Shown: piece by piece, positions 43,986-54,584 of the stretch | Layout of the letters: each line of letters starts with the position of its first letter | Position numbering within the stretch: position 1 is the stretch's first letter | DNA from: Heliopora coerulea | Lineage: Eukaryota; Cnidaria; Anthozoa; Scleralcyonacea; Helioporidae | NCBI GenBank assembly: GCA_030142905.1 | Contig: JASJOG010000073.1 | Coordinates: forward strand, 186,001 to 250,000 | DNA length: 64,000 nucleotides | Direction: 5' to 3' | Translations under genes and position numbers: made by a program | The notes under the pieces: model-generated | What the model was told of the DNA's origin: nothing | Databases searched by the model: none | Seen by the model: only the letters and a program-made list of their open reading frames with translations

Positions 43986-44928
43986 TTATAAGAGCACTTT
44001 GAGCCGTTCTGGAGGCTCTCTTCGAGCGTTTATTGTTTGAGTGGTATTTTTTGTATCAAGTTCAATTTAGCTTGAATTTAAACATGTTTACTTCGACGCA
44101 GTTGGCGTCAAATATCTTGGGTGCATAAGGGGTTGAGGAAACAGTTAATATGGGAATAAGAGACGTCAATGACACTTACGTTTTGTCAAATTATGCAAAT
44201 GTTTGAAACTCTGTCAAGACGTTGCTCGTTGACAATGAATGTTAGATTAGAAGTCCACAAACTGTAGAAAGGACATTGCTGGAAGTAGCTTTTAGGGAAT
44301 GGACAATGAAAGTGAATAAGTGAAACGTTCAACACACTAACTGGCTATCTATACATTAGATAAAACCGTTATCCTGAAAACATCTGTCTAAACAGGCATA
44401 AGTGTACGAGAGTGGTTTAGTTTATGCAATAAAAAATGAATGTAGGTTAACAAAGGACGCGCCCCTGGAATGACGTATTTTGCGCATCACGTGAGCAAGA
44501 CTGCTATGTTTGACAATAACGTTCTTCAATTAGACGAACGGGCTTCCCTTGCCTAGGGCCGCGTGAAACGCGCGTGTGCCAGCATGAAACATTGCAAGCA
44601 GATGTGTGAAGATGATCAACAACATTTCTAGTGAAATGTTTTCAAAAGAAACACGATGTTTTGCCTGAAATGGAGTTTCGTCGATCAACACGCAGTACCA
44701 TATCGTCCACCAACGATACCAATTACAACACATTCCGCAGTTAATATCAAAAGCATTTAAGAATTTGAAACTTGCGCCATCGCTGTGCCCATAGGACAAT
44801 TACATCCTGGCTACGTTATTGAAGTCACTCTTTTCTCTACTCTGAGAATCACAAATGTCATCCGGTTTGTTGAGATATTAAACAATCAGTGTATGTATAT
44901 AAACAATCAACTGTCAGTATATATTTAA
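43986..44928. other. No gene seen
   Basis: 44455-44515 and 44866-44920 match the sequence around 54400-54560 of the second Crypton relic's flank. The intervening part (about 44515-44865) is an unrecognised insertion with an 89-codon minus-strand frame. Confidence 0.45.
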
Positions 44929-45112
44929 CAAATAAAAAATTGCTTGAGTGTCTCTCTGCTGTGATAGAAACATGAATGACGTCATTTCAAACAGAAAAAT
45001 GCCCAGTAAAAACACGAGGCGCAGCAGAGTGTTTTCTGATATTTTTCTGGTTGAAATGGTGCCATCCATGTTTCTATCAGAGTAGAGAGACACGAAAGCT
45101 ATTTTCTATTTG
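44929..45112. mobile_element. 184-bp MITE
   Basis: Arms of about 70 bp. CAAATAAAAAATTGCTTGAG at the left pairs with the inverse ending ATTTTCTATTTG. TCTCTCTGCTGTGATAGAAA pairs with TTTCTATCAGAGTAGAGAGA. Further degenerate single arms follow at 45130-45225. Confidence 0.8.
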
Positions 45113-46006
45113 TTTTATAAAATAACAAAGATTTTCTCGAGTTTTCGTGACATCATTCATGTCTCTGTACTCTAATAGAAAATGTAAATGGCGTCAATCG
45201 TGTCTCTGTAATCTGAGAAAAAATGAGGCTTGTCCAATCAGAGCGTGCGTAGGACGCGTGTTATTTCATATATGTATACCATAGAATCCTGAAAGTACCA
45301 GGCCCCATTACTTTCAGATATACAGTAGAACCCCGATAACTCGAATTGCCAACGGCTATGAAAAATAGTTCGAGTTAGCGGGGTGGGCGTTGGATTTCAA
45401 GTATCCTGTTAATAATTAATAGGGTATCGTGGTTTTATGATTCATCCACAATTGCCAGTCATTTTGGTCCGCTCAGTTAAGAATATTTTAATTTTTCATC
45501 ATGGATAGAGTTGAATGAGTTATCCTGAATACTAATATTACCATATTTTAATGTCTAACACTATTGAGTTGAATAACTGTTTATGATGAAATGACTATAC
45601 CAGAATACATTTGCAGGTTCAGTGAATGTTTGGGTCGTATACATACGGCTGTACAAATTTCTGAAAGCCTTACAAAATCAACTGGATAAACTACACCATT
45701 TTCACTTCAAATTCGTTGCAAGCCACATCAAATTCATAATAGGTCAAATCAAAATCGCAATAGGTCAAATCAAAATCGCAATAGGTCAAATCAAAATCGC
45801 AATAGGTCAAATCAAAATCGCAGTAGGTCAAATCAAAATCGCAATAGGTCAAATCAAATTCGTAATAGGTCAAATCAATTTTCAAGTGGCAGATCCCTCA
45901 ATTCCATGACAGTCGGCCAGTGTTTTTGGTAGTGGGTCATGCATCGCATGACCAGCATAGGATTCACTTTAGCATGAATTGCTTCATCCGCAATTTCTCT
46001 CATTAT

Positions 46007-46501
46007 CTAGAACCTGTGCGCTACTTGTGTTATTTCTGGTGGTGCTTCAAACAGCTCTGCCTGGCGTGCAGACAGCTGTCTCTTGATTGCACTTTTTACA
46101 TCTGACCAGCATGCCTCTATACCATTCAATGCAGGACTGTAAGGTCCCAACCGTATTATGTGGACACCAGAATTCGTTTCAACAATGTCCTCTCCTCTGC
46201 AATGCGTTGGGGCGTTACCAATAACGATAGCAAGTTCATTGTTCGCAATACCTTTAATTTGACAATCGTTTACAAGTGCCTGCAGCCACTGTAGGAAGTC
46301 CTCCTTCTTCAGGCTTCCTTGCTGGATTGTATAGTAGACAACTCCGATAGTTTGTAGAATGGCACCAATGGTGTGCAGGTTTTGATTTTTGGATGTGCAC
46401 CGGGCTGCGACAGTTTTGCGACCTACTTTGCTCAATCCAGTCGATCGTGTGGACCAAAAATTGAAATTAGTTTCGTCTTGCCACGCAATACGTTTTTCCA
46501 T
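46007..46501 (-). pseudogene. IS630-like transposase, DDE half
   Basis: Minus-strand frame with RIAWQDETNF (first catalytic Asp), AIVIGNAPTH (second catalytic position, where family members have Asp in IDNAPTH, here Gly), and GPYSPALNGIEACWSDVK (third catalytic acid, Glu). The Asp to Gly change would abolish catalysis. The N-terminal half is in a separate frame. Likely DNA-transposon origin of the IS630/Tc1 superfamily. It ends at a stop shortly after the last catalytic motif. Confidence 0.85.
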
Positions 46502-46533
46502 TACCGATGGCTGCCGTCAAAGTGCGGAGAAAG

Positions 46534-46920
46534 TCACGACGTTTCTCCCTGTTTTGAAGAGAATTCATGGCAGACGGCTCGTCTGCCATGAATGAACTGA
46601 AGTTTTGAACTGCCAATGAACTGAAGTTTTGCCTGCAACTCCTTCAGGGTCATGCCAGGGTTTTCGTTGATCCGCTGCTCCAAGAACGCATTGTACTCAT
46701 CAGTGATTATTACATGACGGGCACCTCCACGTGTCCTTGTTAACACAACTTCCCCTGCCTCTTCTCGTGCTTCTTCGATCGTTTTCTTTTTCACCCATGA
46801 GCGAACAGTAGTTAAAGGTATGCCGTTCTTTCGGACTGTAATTTGCCAATCTTCTCCTTGCAGAAAGCGTCGTACAACTCTATTTTTCGTTGCTTCGTCG
46901 TATTTTTTATACTTCGGCAT
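46534..46920 (-). pseudogene. IS630-like transposase, helix-turn-helix half
   Basis: Starts MPKYKKYDEATKNRVVRRFL, then GEDWQITVRKNGIPLTTVRS and WVKKKT, a Psq-type DNA-binding helix-turn-helix at the usual N-terminal place. ENPGMTLKELQAKLQ then follows. The frame is then scrambled by a short local duplication (CAATGAACTGAAGTTTTG, 46595-46635) and a 13-bp-arm palindrome (TTCATGGCAGACG, 46564-46592), so it cannot run into the DDE half. Confidence 0.8.
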
Positions 46921-47917
46921 GACTCACATGTGAAACTCCACAGCACGTTCTGGCACGTGGACGTGATTATAAGCATGCGACTTTACATTTCAAAATTTTG
47001 ATTTGGCCTATTGGGAATTTGATTTGACCTATTATAAATTTGACGCGACTCGTCACGAATTTGAAGTGAAAATGGTGTAGAACAGTTGCTACGGGCTACT
47101 CAAGACTAATTTGCCTGACAATCTAAGATTCATTTCATCGAATTATAATTGTGTGGGTAATATTTACCTAGCGTAATCAATTCGTCATGTGGACTTCAAA
47201 CCGTGTCACTCCAGCAAGATGGTCTTTTCTGGGTTTGAATTACGATTCCGCACATTGTCACGTTGTTATCAGTAAAGATTACAGATTACGACTAGTCGAA
47301 AAGCTACGTCCTGACAGTTTCAGGTTTATCGACTGACGTTTCCAAAATAGAGTTCGAGTTAACGAATTAAATTTGAACCAAGGGAGTATGAAATTAGTTC
47401 GACTTAGCGGGGAATTCAAATTAACCGAGTTCGAGTTATGTGGTAGTAAATGATAGAGGAAATGTGATCAAATCCAGGGGAAATTGAATTTGGTTCGAGT
47501 TGCCGAGGTTTAATATATCGGCCATTGAGTGCCTCTTCTTTCATAGGGCAGTAACTTTCTGGTGGTAAGGAGTGTTAACGGAAAATGAAATCGGAAACCA
47601 AGAAAAATTTCAAAGTAAACGGTCAGACTCTATCAAAACCATTTCCTGCTTGATCGTAATTCGTAATCAAGTATATAATAAAGAGACGGAGAAGACCTAG
47701 CAACGAATAATTTATTAGTATTCCGTAGTTTGAGCGTTGCCTGAAGCCTGGCACAACAACCGAAATCTTTCTGCAAGAAACAAATTATAGAACGGAAGTT
47801 AAGTCACAACAGCGTCAAATACTTCAGTCTCCCACGCTTAAACTGATATTGTGATGATCATTTGGACTTAGCTTGGACTGAAAAAACGTTAAGTTTACCT
47901 GAAATAACGCGAAGGAA

Positions 47918-47981
47918 ATGGGCTCGCTATTACAGAGCGGACTTGCTTTGGTTGTCGTTCTTAAAGTCGTCGCACAGTCGG
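47918..47981 (+). CDS. Signal-peptide first exon, unit B copy 2 (gene 2)
   Basis: A 64-nt exon encoding MGSLLQSGLALVVVLKVVAQ then S, with donor TCGG|GTGAGT and phase 1 exit. It is the closest upstream signal exon to the trefoil-like exon (intron about 1.55 kb) and joins it in frame. The hydrophobic core fits a signal peptide, though the internal Lys is atypical. It is almost identical to 43272 and close to 4803. Confidence 0.7.
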
Positions 47982-49307
47982 GTGAGTCCCATACAATTTC
48001 ATCGTACTTACTTTCGTGTTGTTACCAATTGAAGAGAAAATATCATATAATATTCCTGTCTCTTTTGCCTTTGTCATGTCAGTTTTATGATATGAATCGT
48101 GCAAAAACATTGCCACATGTATCTTAGTTTCTGTGTGCCATGAACTGTGTCAGGAATTCAGATGGAAAACTAAATGTTTGAAAAGACTCTAACGCTGGTT
48201 ATATGTTCGATACTGATGAAAGAAGACAAACACTTGTTTGTTACAGTTTGAACAATATAAGCGGAACGAACGTAGAATGTATTTCACTTCAGGAACTCAA
48301 AGCCAGTCTTTGATGTCAATGATCTGCAGGTGTTACGAAAGATGAAAAACTTCTATGCAAGTAAAATTTCACTGGAGATTTGTTTCAGTGATATTCAACA
48401 GTGCACAGTTGACAAAGAGAGAAGTATATAATAGTGCAATTGCTTTCAATCTCCTGCTACTTTCTACAGATAATATTCGCACGTCAACTTGGCCAATCCA
48501 CAATAATTTTCCTCTTTCTTTTTTAAATAGCTTACTTTCTAAGGTGAAGGTAACTAGCCAATTCAGTTCACGGCTGAGAAAAAGCAATGATTCGGCCACA
48601 GAATAACAAGAACAATTGGAAACTTTTTTATATAGAAAGTGCTAGTCGTTATATTTAGATTTAAAATCGTCAGTTCTGTTTTAAACGTTTGGTAAGAATA
48701 GATTACAAATGGATTACAAATGCTGAAAATACCGCTAGCGACATAATGACATTACGACTTGAACATTACAATACCGAAAGATGAGGTTTTTCCTCATGTC
48801 CTTAATTTCATATTGTCATATTATTTTACTTTCATTATGTCGCCTAGTTTACCCTGTCGACATATTGATAGAAACTGAGTGCCTTTTGACTTCGCCTGGC
48901 CCCGTTACCTCGTTATTTTCCTTAGTGTAAACTAGGCTTAACAGATTTATTCTCACAATTAAAATAATGAAGGCTTGGACCAAGACCTAATATCAGGTGC
49001 TTAATTGTACTATTTCGTGTGGTTTTCCTCTTACACTTCTCACTCACTTCGCCTTAAAGTAAGATTTTTCATTACATGGCCAAACAGACCGTTCTCACTG
49101 CAGCTTACACGTCGAACAGCAACACTACGGACTGCTCGTGACTGAAAACTTTTTTGACATTTTGTCATTAAAGAATTGAAGAATTGTACGTTATCTCAAA
49201 ATTGAATACAAAAGCATAGGAGGTACTATTATAAAGATTTACTTATTTGAGATTACTATTTAAAGATAGATATACAAGAGATATAAGAGATATAGGATAT
49301 AAGACTT

Positions 49308-49495
49308 TTATGGCGAAGATGAAACGATATTAAGAAATCGACAAAGAAAACATGAAAGAGTTCTACAATTTTACTGCAGACCACAAACCGGAAAATACAA
49401 AACAAAAAGACGAAATACGACAATGAAACCTGGTAAAACTTTTTTGGAAAGATGAATGAGCTGGGAGAAATAAATGACGTAGCTTTTCCGTCATT
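49308..49495 (+). pseudogene. Crypton relic, truncated (paralogue of 6220)
   Basis: Matches 6220-6410, including the acidic segment and KTW-like end, then stops matching at GTAGCTTTTCCGT. The rest of the Crypton relic seen in unit A is replaced by the intron end and trefoil exon. Confidence 0.6.
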
Positions 49496-49535
49496 TCAGA
49501 ATATTGCTCTATCTAAAACATTGTTATGTTTGTAG

Positions 49536-49958
49536 ACGAATTTCAGGATAACATCCGTACCTTCACGGTTAAAACAATCGACAACAGATACGGCTACTTA
49601 CGTCGTTATGGCTATTATCTCCCAGACAAACTCGATCTTCTGGAGTTCACCACCAAACGCTTTGCAGGTCGTTTCCGCTTCTTAACAAATCATGCCATTC
49701 AAGAGGTATCTACTGGGAAATGTTTAAACTTTGTTAACGCCGCCAATCGTCAATTGGTCCTGGAGAACAATTGTGATGGATCTGCTGGCTCTGTATCAGT
49801 TGCTACATGGCGTTACATCTCGTCTACGAGCTATTTGGAAAATCTTCAAACAGGATTTTGCTTGAGTCGTTGGAAATATGACTTTCGTGCACCATCCGCT
49901 GTTTTCACAGTTCCTGGCCTGAGTGAATGCAGAGAATACAACAAAGTGATCTTGAAAT
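49536..49958 (+). CDS. Ricin-type beta-trefoil-like exon of gene 2
   Basis: Acceptor ATGTTTGTAG|, donor AAAT|GTAAGT, 423 nt, phase 1 on both sides, 141 residues starting D-EFQDNIRTF. Two internal blocks look like ricin-B-type repeats: FLTNHAIQEVSTGKCLNFV with LVLENNCDG, and TWRYISSTSYLENLQTGFCL with SRW. The STGKCL/QTGFCL plus W spacing is the basis of the call, and only about two of three trefoil lobes are apparent. It could instead be an unrelated secreted domain. It has five cysteines and no membrane segment. In unit A the same position has no such exon. It is likely an N-terminal ectodomain of gene 2. Confidence 0.6.
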
Positions 49959-50084
49959 GTAAGTATTTTTAATAATCCATAATCCTCATTGATTTCCTTG
50001 CTACTGATGGTGTTCGTCTGCCCTCAGCTTGTTCCCTTGGTCCCTTCCCCTTGAAAACTGTACGGCAATTCAGGTAAAAGTCAT

Positions 50085-50345
50085 TAATGCTACGACCAGT
50101 TGACTGACAGTGACAACGTTCGCCAAATAAACTGACACACGATATCACGACCATAAACTTTCTCGAAAAAACTGCTGTCGATGTCGAGGCAATTTATCTG
50201 AAATAGTGCGTTGAAATTCTACTAAGATACTTATATTTCCGATATTTTTACATATCAACTCGTAAAACTAAGTTGACTTGAGCGAGATTCGAACTCGTGC
50301 CTTCAGGTTTCTGGACCGCTAATGGTTGAGCTAACGAGTCAATTG
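50085..50345 (-). mobile_element. tRNA-headed SINE, unit B copy
   Basis: Paralogue of 7100-7365. Box A-like GTTAGCTCAACCATTAG and box B-like CGAGTTCGAATCTCGC on the minus strand. Confidence 0.6.
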
Positions 50346-50869
50346 GGAACTGTATACCAGTCTAATGAAGATTGAAACAGCACAAAAAATTCAAGAGTTT
50401 CATTCAGCATTTTTTTCCAGTCACTTGTGATACTTGAAATACATAAAAAAGGCCAAATTCGACTGTTCTCCAGTTTTAAGGCTTTTTGTTTGCTCTTTAT
50501 TCTAACATAATTGCAAGAGATTCTCGTGGCAACTTTACGCTCACGCTCATGATATATACCTTGGTCTATTATAGTTTTTGTATTGCGGATTAAACGTTTT
50601 TCATAGCAGTTACGTCCTACTGTCATTTGAATGGAATTTTCATAAAGAAATTTGCATATTTTCAAAGGAATCATAACAGCATATCAGAATTATTCTTAAG
50701 ACAACATGAAGACAAAATTTTATGATTAACCTAGTCTGCGAAGCTTCTCGAAGAATTGAGTTGACTTGTACAGTTGTACGAAATTCGAATTATTATCTTC
50801 GGCTTTTCGAACAGAATGTTTGGTTGATTGATTGATAAGTGCACATGAGATTCTCATGACAACCTAGTG

Positions 50870-51065
50870 ATTATCCACAAGGATGTCCAGTGTTTTGATT
50901 CTATTTCAGGATCATCCTGTGGGTGATATACCGCAAACGTTCTTGATTTACCTACACATTGAAAATCAAATTGAGAAATTGAGTTGACTTGAGCGGGATT
51001 CGAACTCGCATCTTCGCATCACTGTAATCTATCAGTTGAGCTATGAAAGCAACTTAGAACAATAT
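50870..51065 (-). mobile_element. tRNA-headed SINE, unit B copy
   Basis: Paralogue of 7860-8090. Box A-like CATAGCTCAACTGATAGA and box B-like CGAGTTCGAATCCCGC on the minus strand. Confidence 0.6.
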
Positions 51066-52164
51066 ACTCCTTTATGAAAAATGAAATTTCCCACCAAAAG
51101 TTTACTGAAGCTTGCGCCTGTGTTCCACGTTCAGTCTTAATATTTTATAAAAGGTATGAGTAACGTTAATGAATGTTTGTGCGCGTTTAGAGTTGTCCTT
51201 TACTGGCAGTTGATGATTTTGGAAGAGTTGCTAATTTAATCAACGCACTGTTGAAGTTAGGATCTTTTCACATGTCGTTATTTCCTAAAAAAACATTAAA
51301 AAAACCTACAAACTGGATTTCCGTACTTGGATACTTTGATCTATGAAAACACTTGTGATGTGGCTCGACTTTCGAAAAGCTAAAACTAGCGGCTGAAATC
51401 TTTTTACACACTTTTCGGAAGTCACGCAACATTTCGCAAGTTTAGATCACAGTATACGAGCACGGGAAATCGACTTTTTAATTCTTAATGAATCTTTTCC
51501 CAACAGGATGTCTTCCTTCCAAGAGTAAAATTGTGTGGCGTTAACTAGAGTAAAATAATGTAAAACTGATGTTGATGGCAAATAGTTCAGAATTCTTCAT
51601 ATATTCGTCCACGAGAGATCCCATGCCTATCCCCAGAGATGATAATCAAGGATGACTCTGAAATCGAATCGAAACGCTACAAAAAAACTATAAAACGCCT
51701 CCAGAAATTTTAATTGAATACATGAAAAAGTTCGGTGCACTCTAGTGGTTCGACTGCTTGTGTAACAAGGAATTATCCCAACCATGATAATCTCTAACCC
51801 ATCCCCCCTCCCCCAATAAAAAAACACCCCAGGTGAATCATATTTTGACTTAACAAAACAAAAGAAAAATATAACATTTTTGACTGGCCAAGAGCAGTAG
51901 AATTTACTTCTGATACAAATACTAAGGGTTGAAATACCTCTAGTTTACTCACTGTTTTGGTTTGTTTTGAGAATTGTTTGTCGAATCAATTGAGTTGTTG
52001 AGTTATTTATATCATTGAATGTGAAAAATTAGTTTTTATCACAAAGATGCAAACGAAATGCGCGCTCACAGACACAGTTCTCATTAATAATAATTAAATT
52101 GTAATGTTTGACCGAGTTTCTGCTTTTGTACTATCATCAAGAAATCGTATGGTTTCAGTTCTCG
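51066..52164. other. No gene seen
   Basis: Paralogous to 8091-9177. Confidence 0.5.
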
Positions 52165-52169
52165 TGCAG

Positions 52170-52440
52170 CTCAGAATTAATTAAAATTAATTAATTAAAA
52201 TAAATAAATAAATTAAAATTAATTAATTAATTAAAATTAATTAATTAATTATAATTAATTAATTAATTAAAATTAATTAATTAATTAAAATAAATTAATT
52301 AATTAAAATAAATTAATTAATTAAAATAAATTAATTAAATAAAATAAATTAATTAATTAAAATTAATTAATTAATTAATTAAAATTAATTAATTAATTAA
52401 AATTAATTAATTAATTAAAATTAATTAATTAATTAATTCA
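52170..52440. repeat. AATTAATT array (expanded allele)
   Basis: About 270 bp of AATT-based units, including AATAAATTAATT variants, against about 55 bp at the paralogous site 9178-9235. Confidence 0.95.
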
Positions 52441-53804
52441 AACTTGTTGGTTTTCAAAGGACTCAAATCGCACTCGAAACCGTATGATATATTTACGTAT
52501 CAACTGTCGAACTACTGCCATGCGATAAATTGAATATCATTTCTTTAACTTCTGAATTGTCATAAAGTTCGCTTATTAGAAAATGGATAACTATACGTGC
52601 TAAAATGTTTCATAATGAAATTAATGAAATATTCATAATAATAATATAATAATAATTCATGAAAATAAATTAATGAAATTTCATAATGAAATAATGAAAC
52701 TTTTCAGCCTGTCTAGTTATCCAACTTCTTAATTATTGATCAATTAATCATGAACAAGTTAAAACGTATACATGTTATTTACATAAAACGTATTAACATC
52801 TAGATCTGGATTGAATTTATTTTTTTTTTGTAAATTTGCCTCTCGTCTTGCTGCCAAGCAGCTCACGCTTTTCTTTTCGGATATTCTTTTTTTCAATCTT
52901 CATCTCAAAAGTCTTTCATTTAATGTTTCTATGAGGTCAAAAACTTGGTTCTTGACGTATTAAGGCTTATTTCATATGCACATACCACAGCTGCATGCGT
53001 TAGACTGAATATTATTAATCTCTTATCATAAAATTAGGAATATTGTTGAAGGTATTAATCAAAATGACCTTAAACTGTACAAGTAGGTGTTATTTGTTCC
53101 ACAACACTAGATAAAGAAAATTTCGCCCGTTTTAAGAAAACAATCTCGCTAGAAATACGTGTAAACAACAAACCCTCGCCTACTCTTCCAATATATCTCT
53201 CGAGAATCCGAGTAAGATTGATAATTTTTCAAAATTGTCAAAGAGAGAAATTGTCCTTACTATAACTTCAAGAGTGAATGCAATAAAAACCCCACGCATA
53301 ATTTGGCCACAAATTAACAACAATCCAAACTGGAAATTATTTTATATTTCAATTTTTTATTGCTATATTTACGTTTTAAATTTTAATTCTGTTTTATTAG
53401 AACAAAACTTTCGGGGTGAATAACCTTTAACGGTTTAACAAATGCTAAGAGATCCATCATTACAATTAAATTATTAAATAATGAATGATGGTATCAAGAT
53501 CTTCCATTAGCTGCGCGCTCATGATATTTTGTGTCGTTTTCCAATCAAACTTCTCACTCATTTTGCCTTAAAGATTTTTTATTACTAGATGACCAGACTT
53601 TCCGTATCAAACGTGGAGCATTCTCATAGGTTATCAGTCGGATACCAGCATTAGGGACAGCTCATGAATTAATACTTTTTAATATTTTTTTTCTTTGACT
53701 AAAAAAATTGATAAATTCTTCATTATCTCAAGCTTGGTTTCGAACGTCTAAGATGTTGTGTGATAAAAATTTAAGCTAATTATTCATCCTGAGGTAGAAG
53801 ACTT
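52441..53804. other. Duplicated DNA, no gene seen
   Basis: Matches 9236-10257. 52872-53200 is present only in this copy. It interrupts the sequence CTCACGCTTTT...CGAGAATCCGAGT that is continuous at 9648. Its ends show no convincing inverted repeat. Confidence 0.5.
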
Positions 53805-54385
53805 CGGTGACGAAGATGAAAAGAACTGCAAAACCGACGAAATAAACAAAGAAAACATGGACGAGTTCTCCATTTTTATTGCTGAATAAAAATTGGAAAA
53901 TGCAACACATACAACAAAATACGACAAGCAAACTTTGTGCAAGTTTTGTCAAAAGAAGAACGTGAAGACAGAAGTAAAACACGTACTTTTTCCTCGGTAA
54001 AACCTTCGTAAGAGAGAAAAACGGCGTACAAACCTGCAACTCATACGTATTTTCAACTTAAGCATTCAGCGGCACCTCAGCACAAAGGGTTAAACGGTAA
54101 ATTTACAAAAGGAAAATGGCTTTAAACTTTCTTGAGAAGTTTTAAAATCCTGATGAAAACATTACTGGTCGAATACGGTAAAGATAATCATCCACAAGTC
54201 ACCCGACAAGTGAGAAAGACTGAAGCGGACAACTGTTTCGCCGAAGGATAGTTTGGTGACCAAAAACAAGTAGCTTTGCATCGAGTTACCTGGTGGCTGT
54301 TTGCCTTGCATTTTTGTTTCGAGCCAGAAATACATCCAGAAATACATCCCGGTGGACGAGGAGATAAGAAATGAATGTAGATTCA
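53805..54385 (+). pseudogene. Crypton tyrosine-recombinase relic, uninterrupted copy
   Basis: Paralogue of the relic at 10258-12830 without the 2-kb insertion. It reads YKPATHTYF, ATRQVRKTEADNCFAEG, and LHRVTWWLFALHFCFEPEIH. The TWWLFALHF block is the best-preserved Crypton signature in the window. Stops and frame changes show it is dead. Confidence 0.7.
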
Positions 54386-54584
54386 CGAAGAACGTGCCCG
54401 TGGAATGACGTAAAGGGACAGTATGAATACCTGGCGTGCTTCTAGACCTTGCACATCACATGAGCAAGACTGCTATGCTTAACGATGACGTTTTTGTGAC
54501 CTGGTTTGTTGAGATATTAAACAATCAGTGTATGGATATAAGCAACCAACAGTCAGTGTATATATATATATATATATATTATGA

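Larger units (their letters stand above)
45692..47079 (-). mobile_element. IS630-like (Tc1/mariner superfamily) transposon with subterminal arrays
   Basis: Terminal inverted repeats of at least 23 bp (CACCATTTTCACTTCAAATT then CG) are flanked by TA on both sides. Immediately inside the left end is an array of six to seven 21-bp units (GTCAAATCAAAATCGCAATA then G), and inverted units occur at the right end (46985-47045). The minus strand carries a broken transposase gene. A shortened relative is at 32406. Confidence 0.85.
45323..47513. mobile_element. Tigger-like element split by a nested transposon
   Basis: The left end CAGTAGAACCCCGATAACTC follows TA. The right end (GGTTCGAGTTGCCGAGGTTT) is its diverged inverse with the last few bases altered. 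Subterminal TTCGAGTTA and CGGGG motifs recur on both sides (45370, 47350-47440). The complete IS630-like element at 45692-47079 lies inside it. Confidence 0.6.

Noticed and set aside
45691..45885. Repeat protein of FDLTYCD units
   Set aside because: It is the 21-bp subterminal array of the transposon read in frame.
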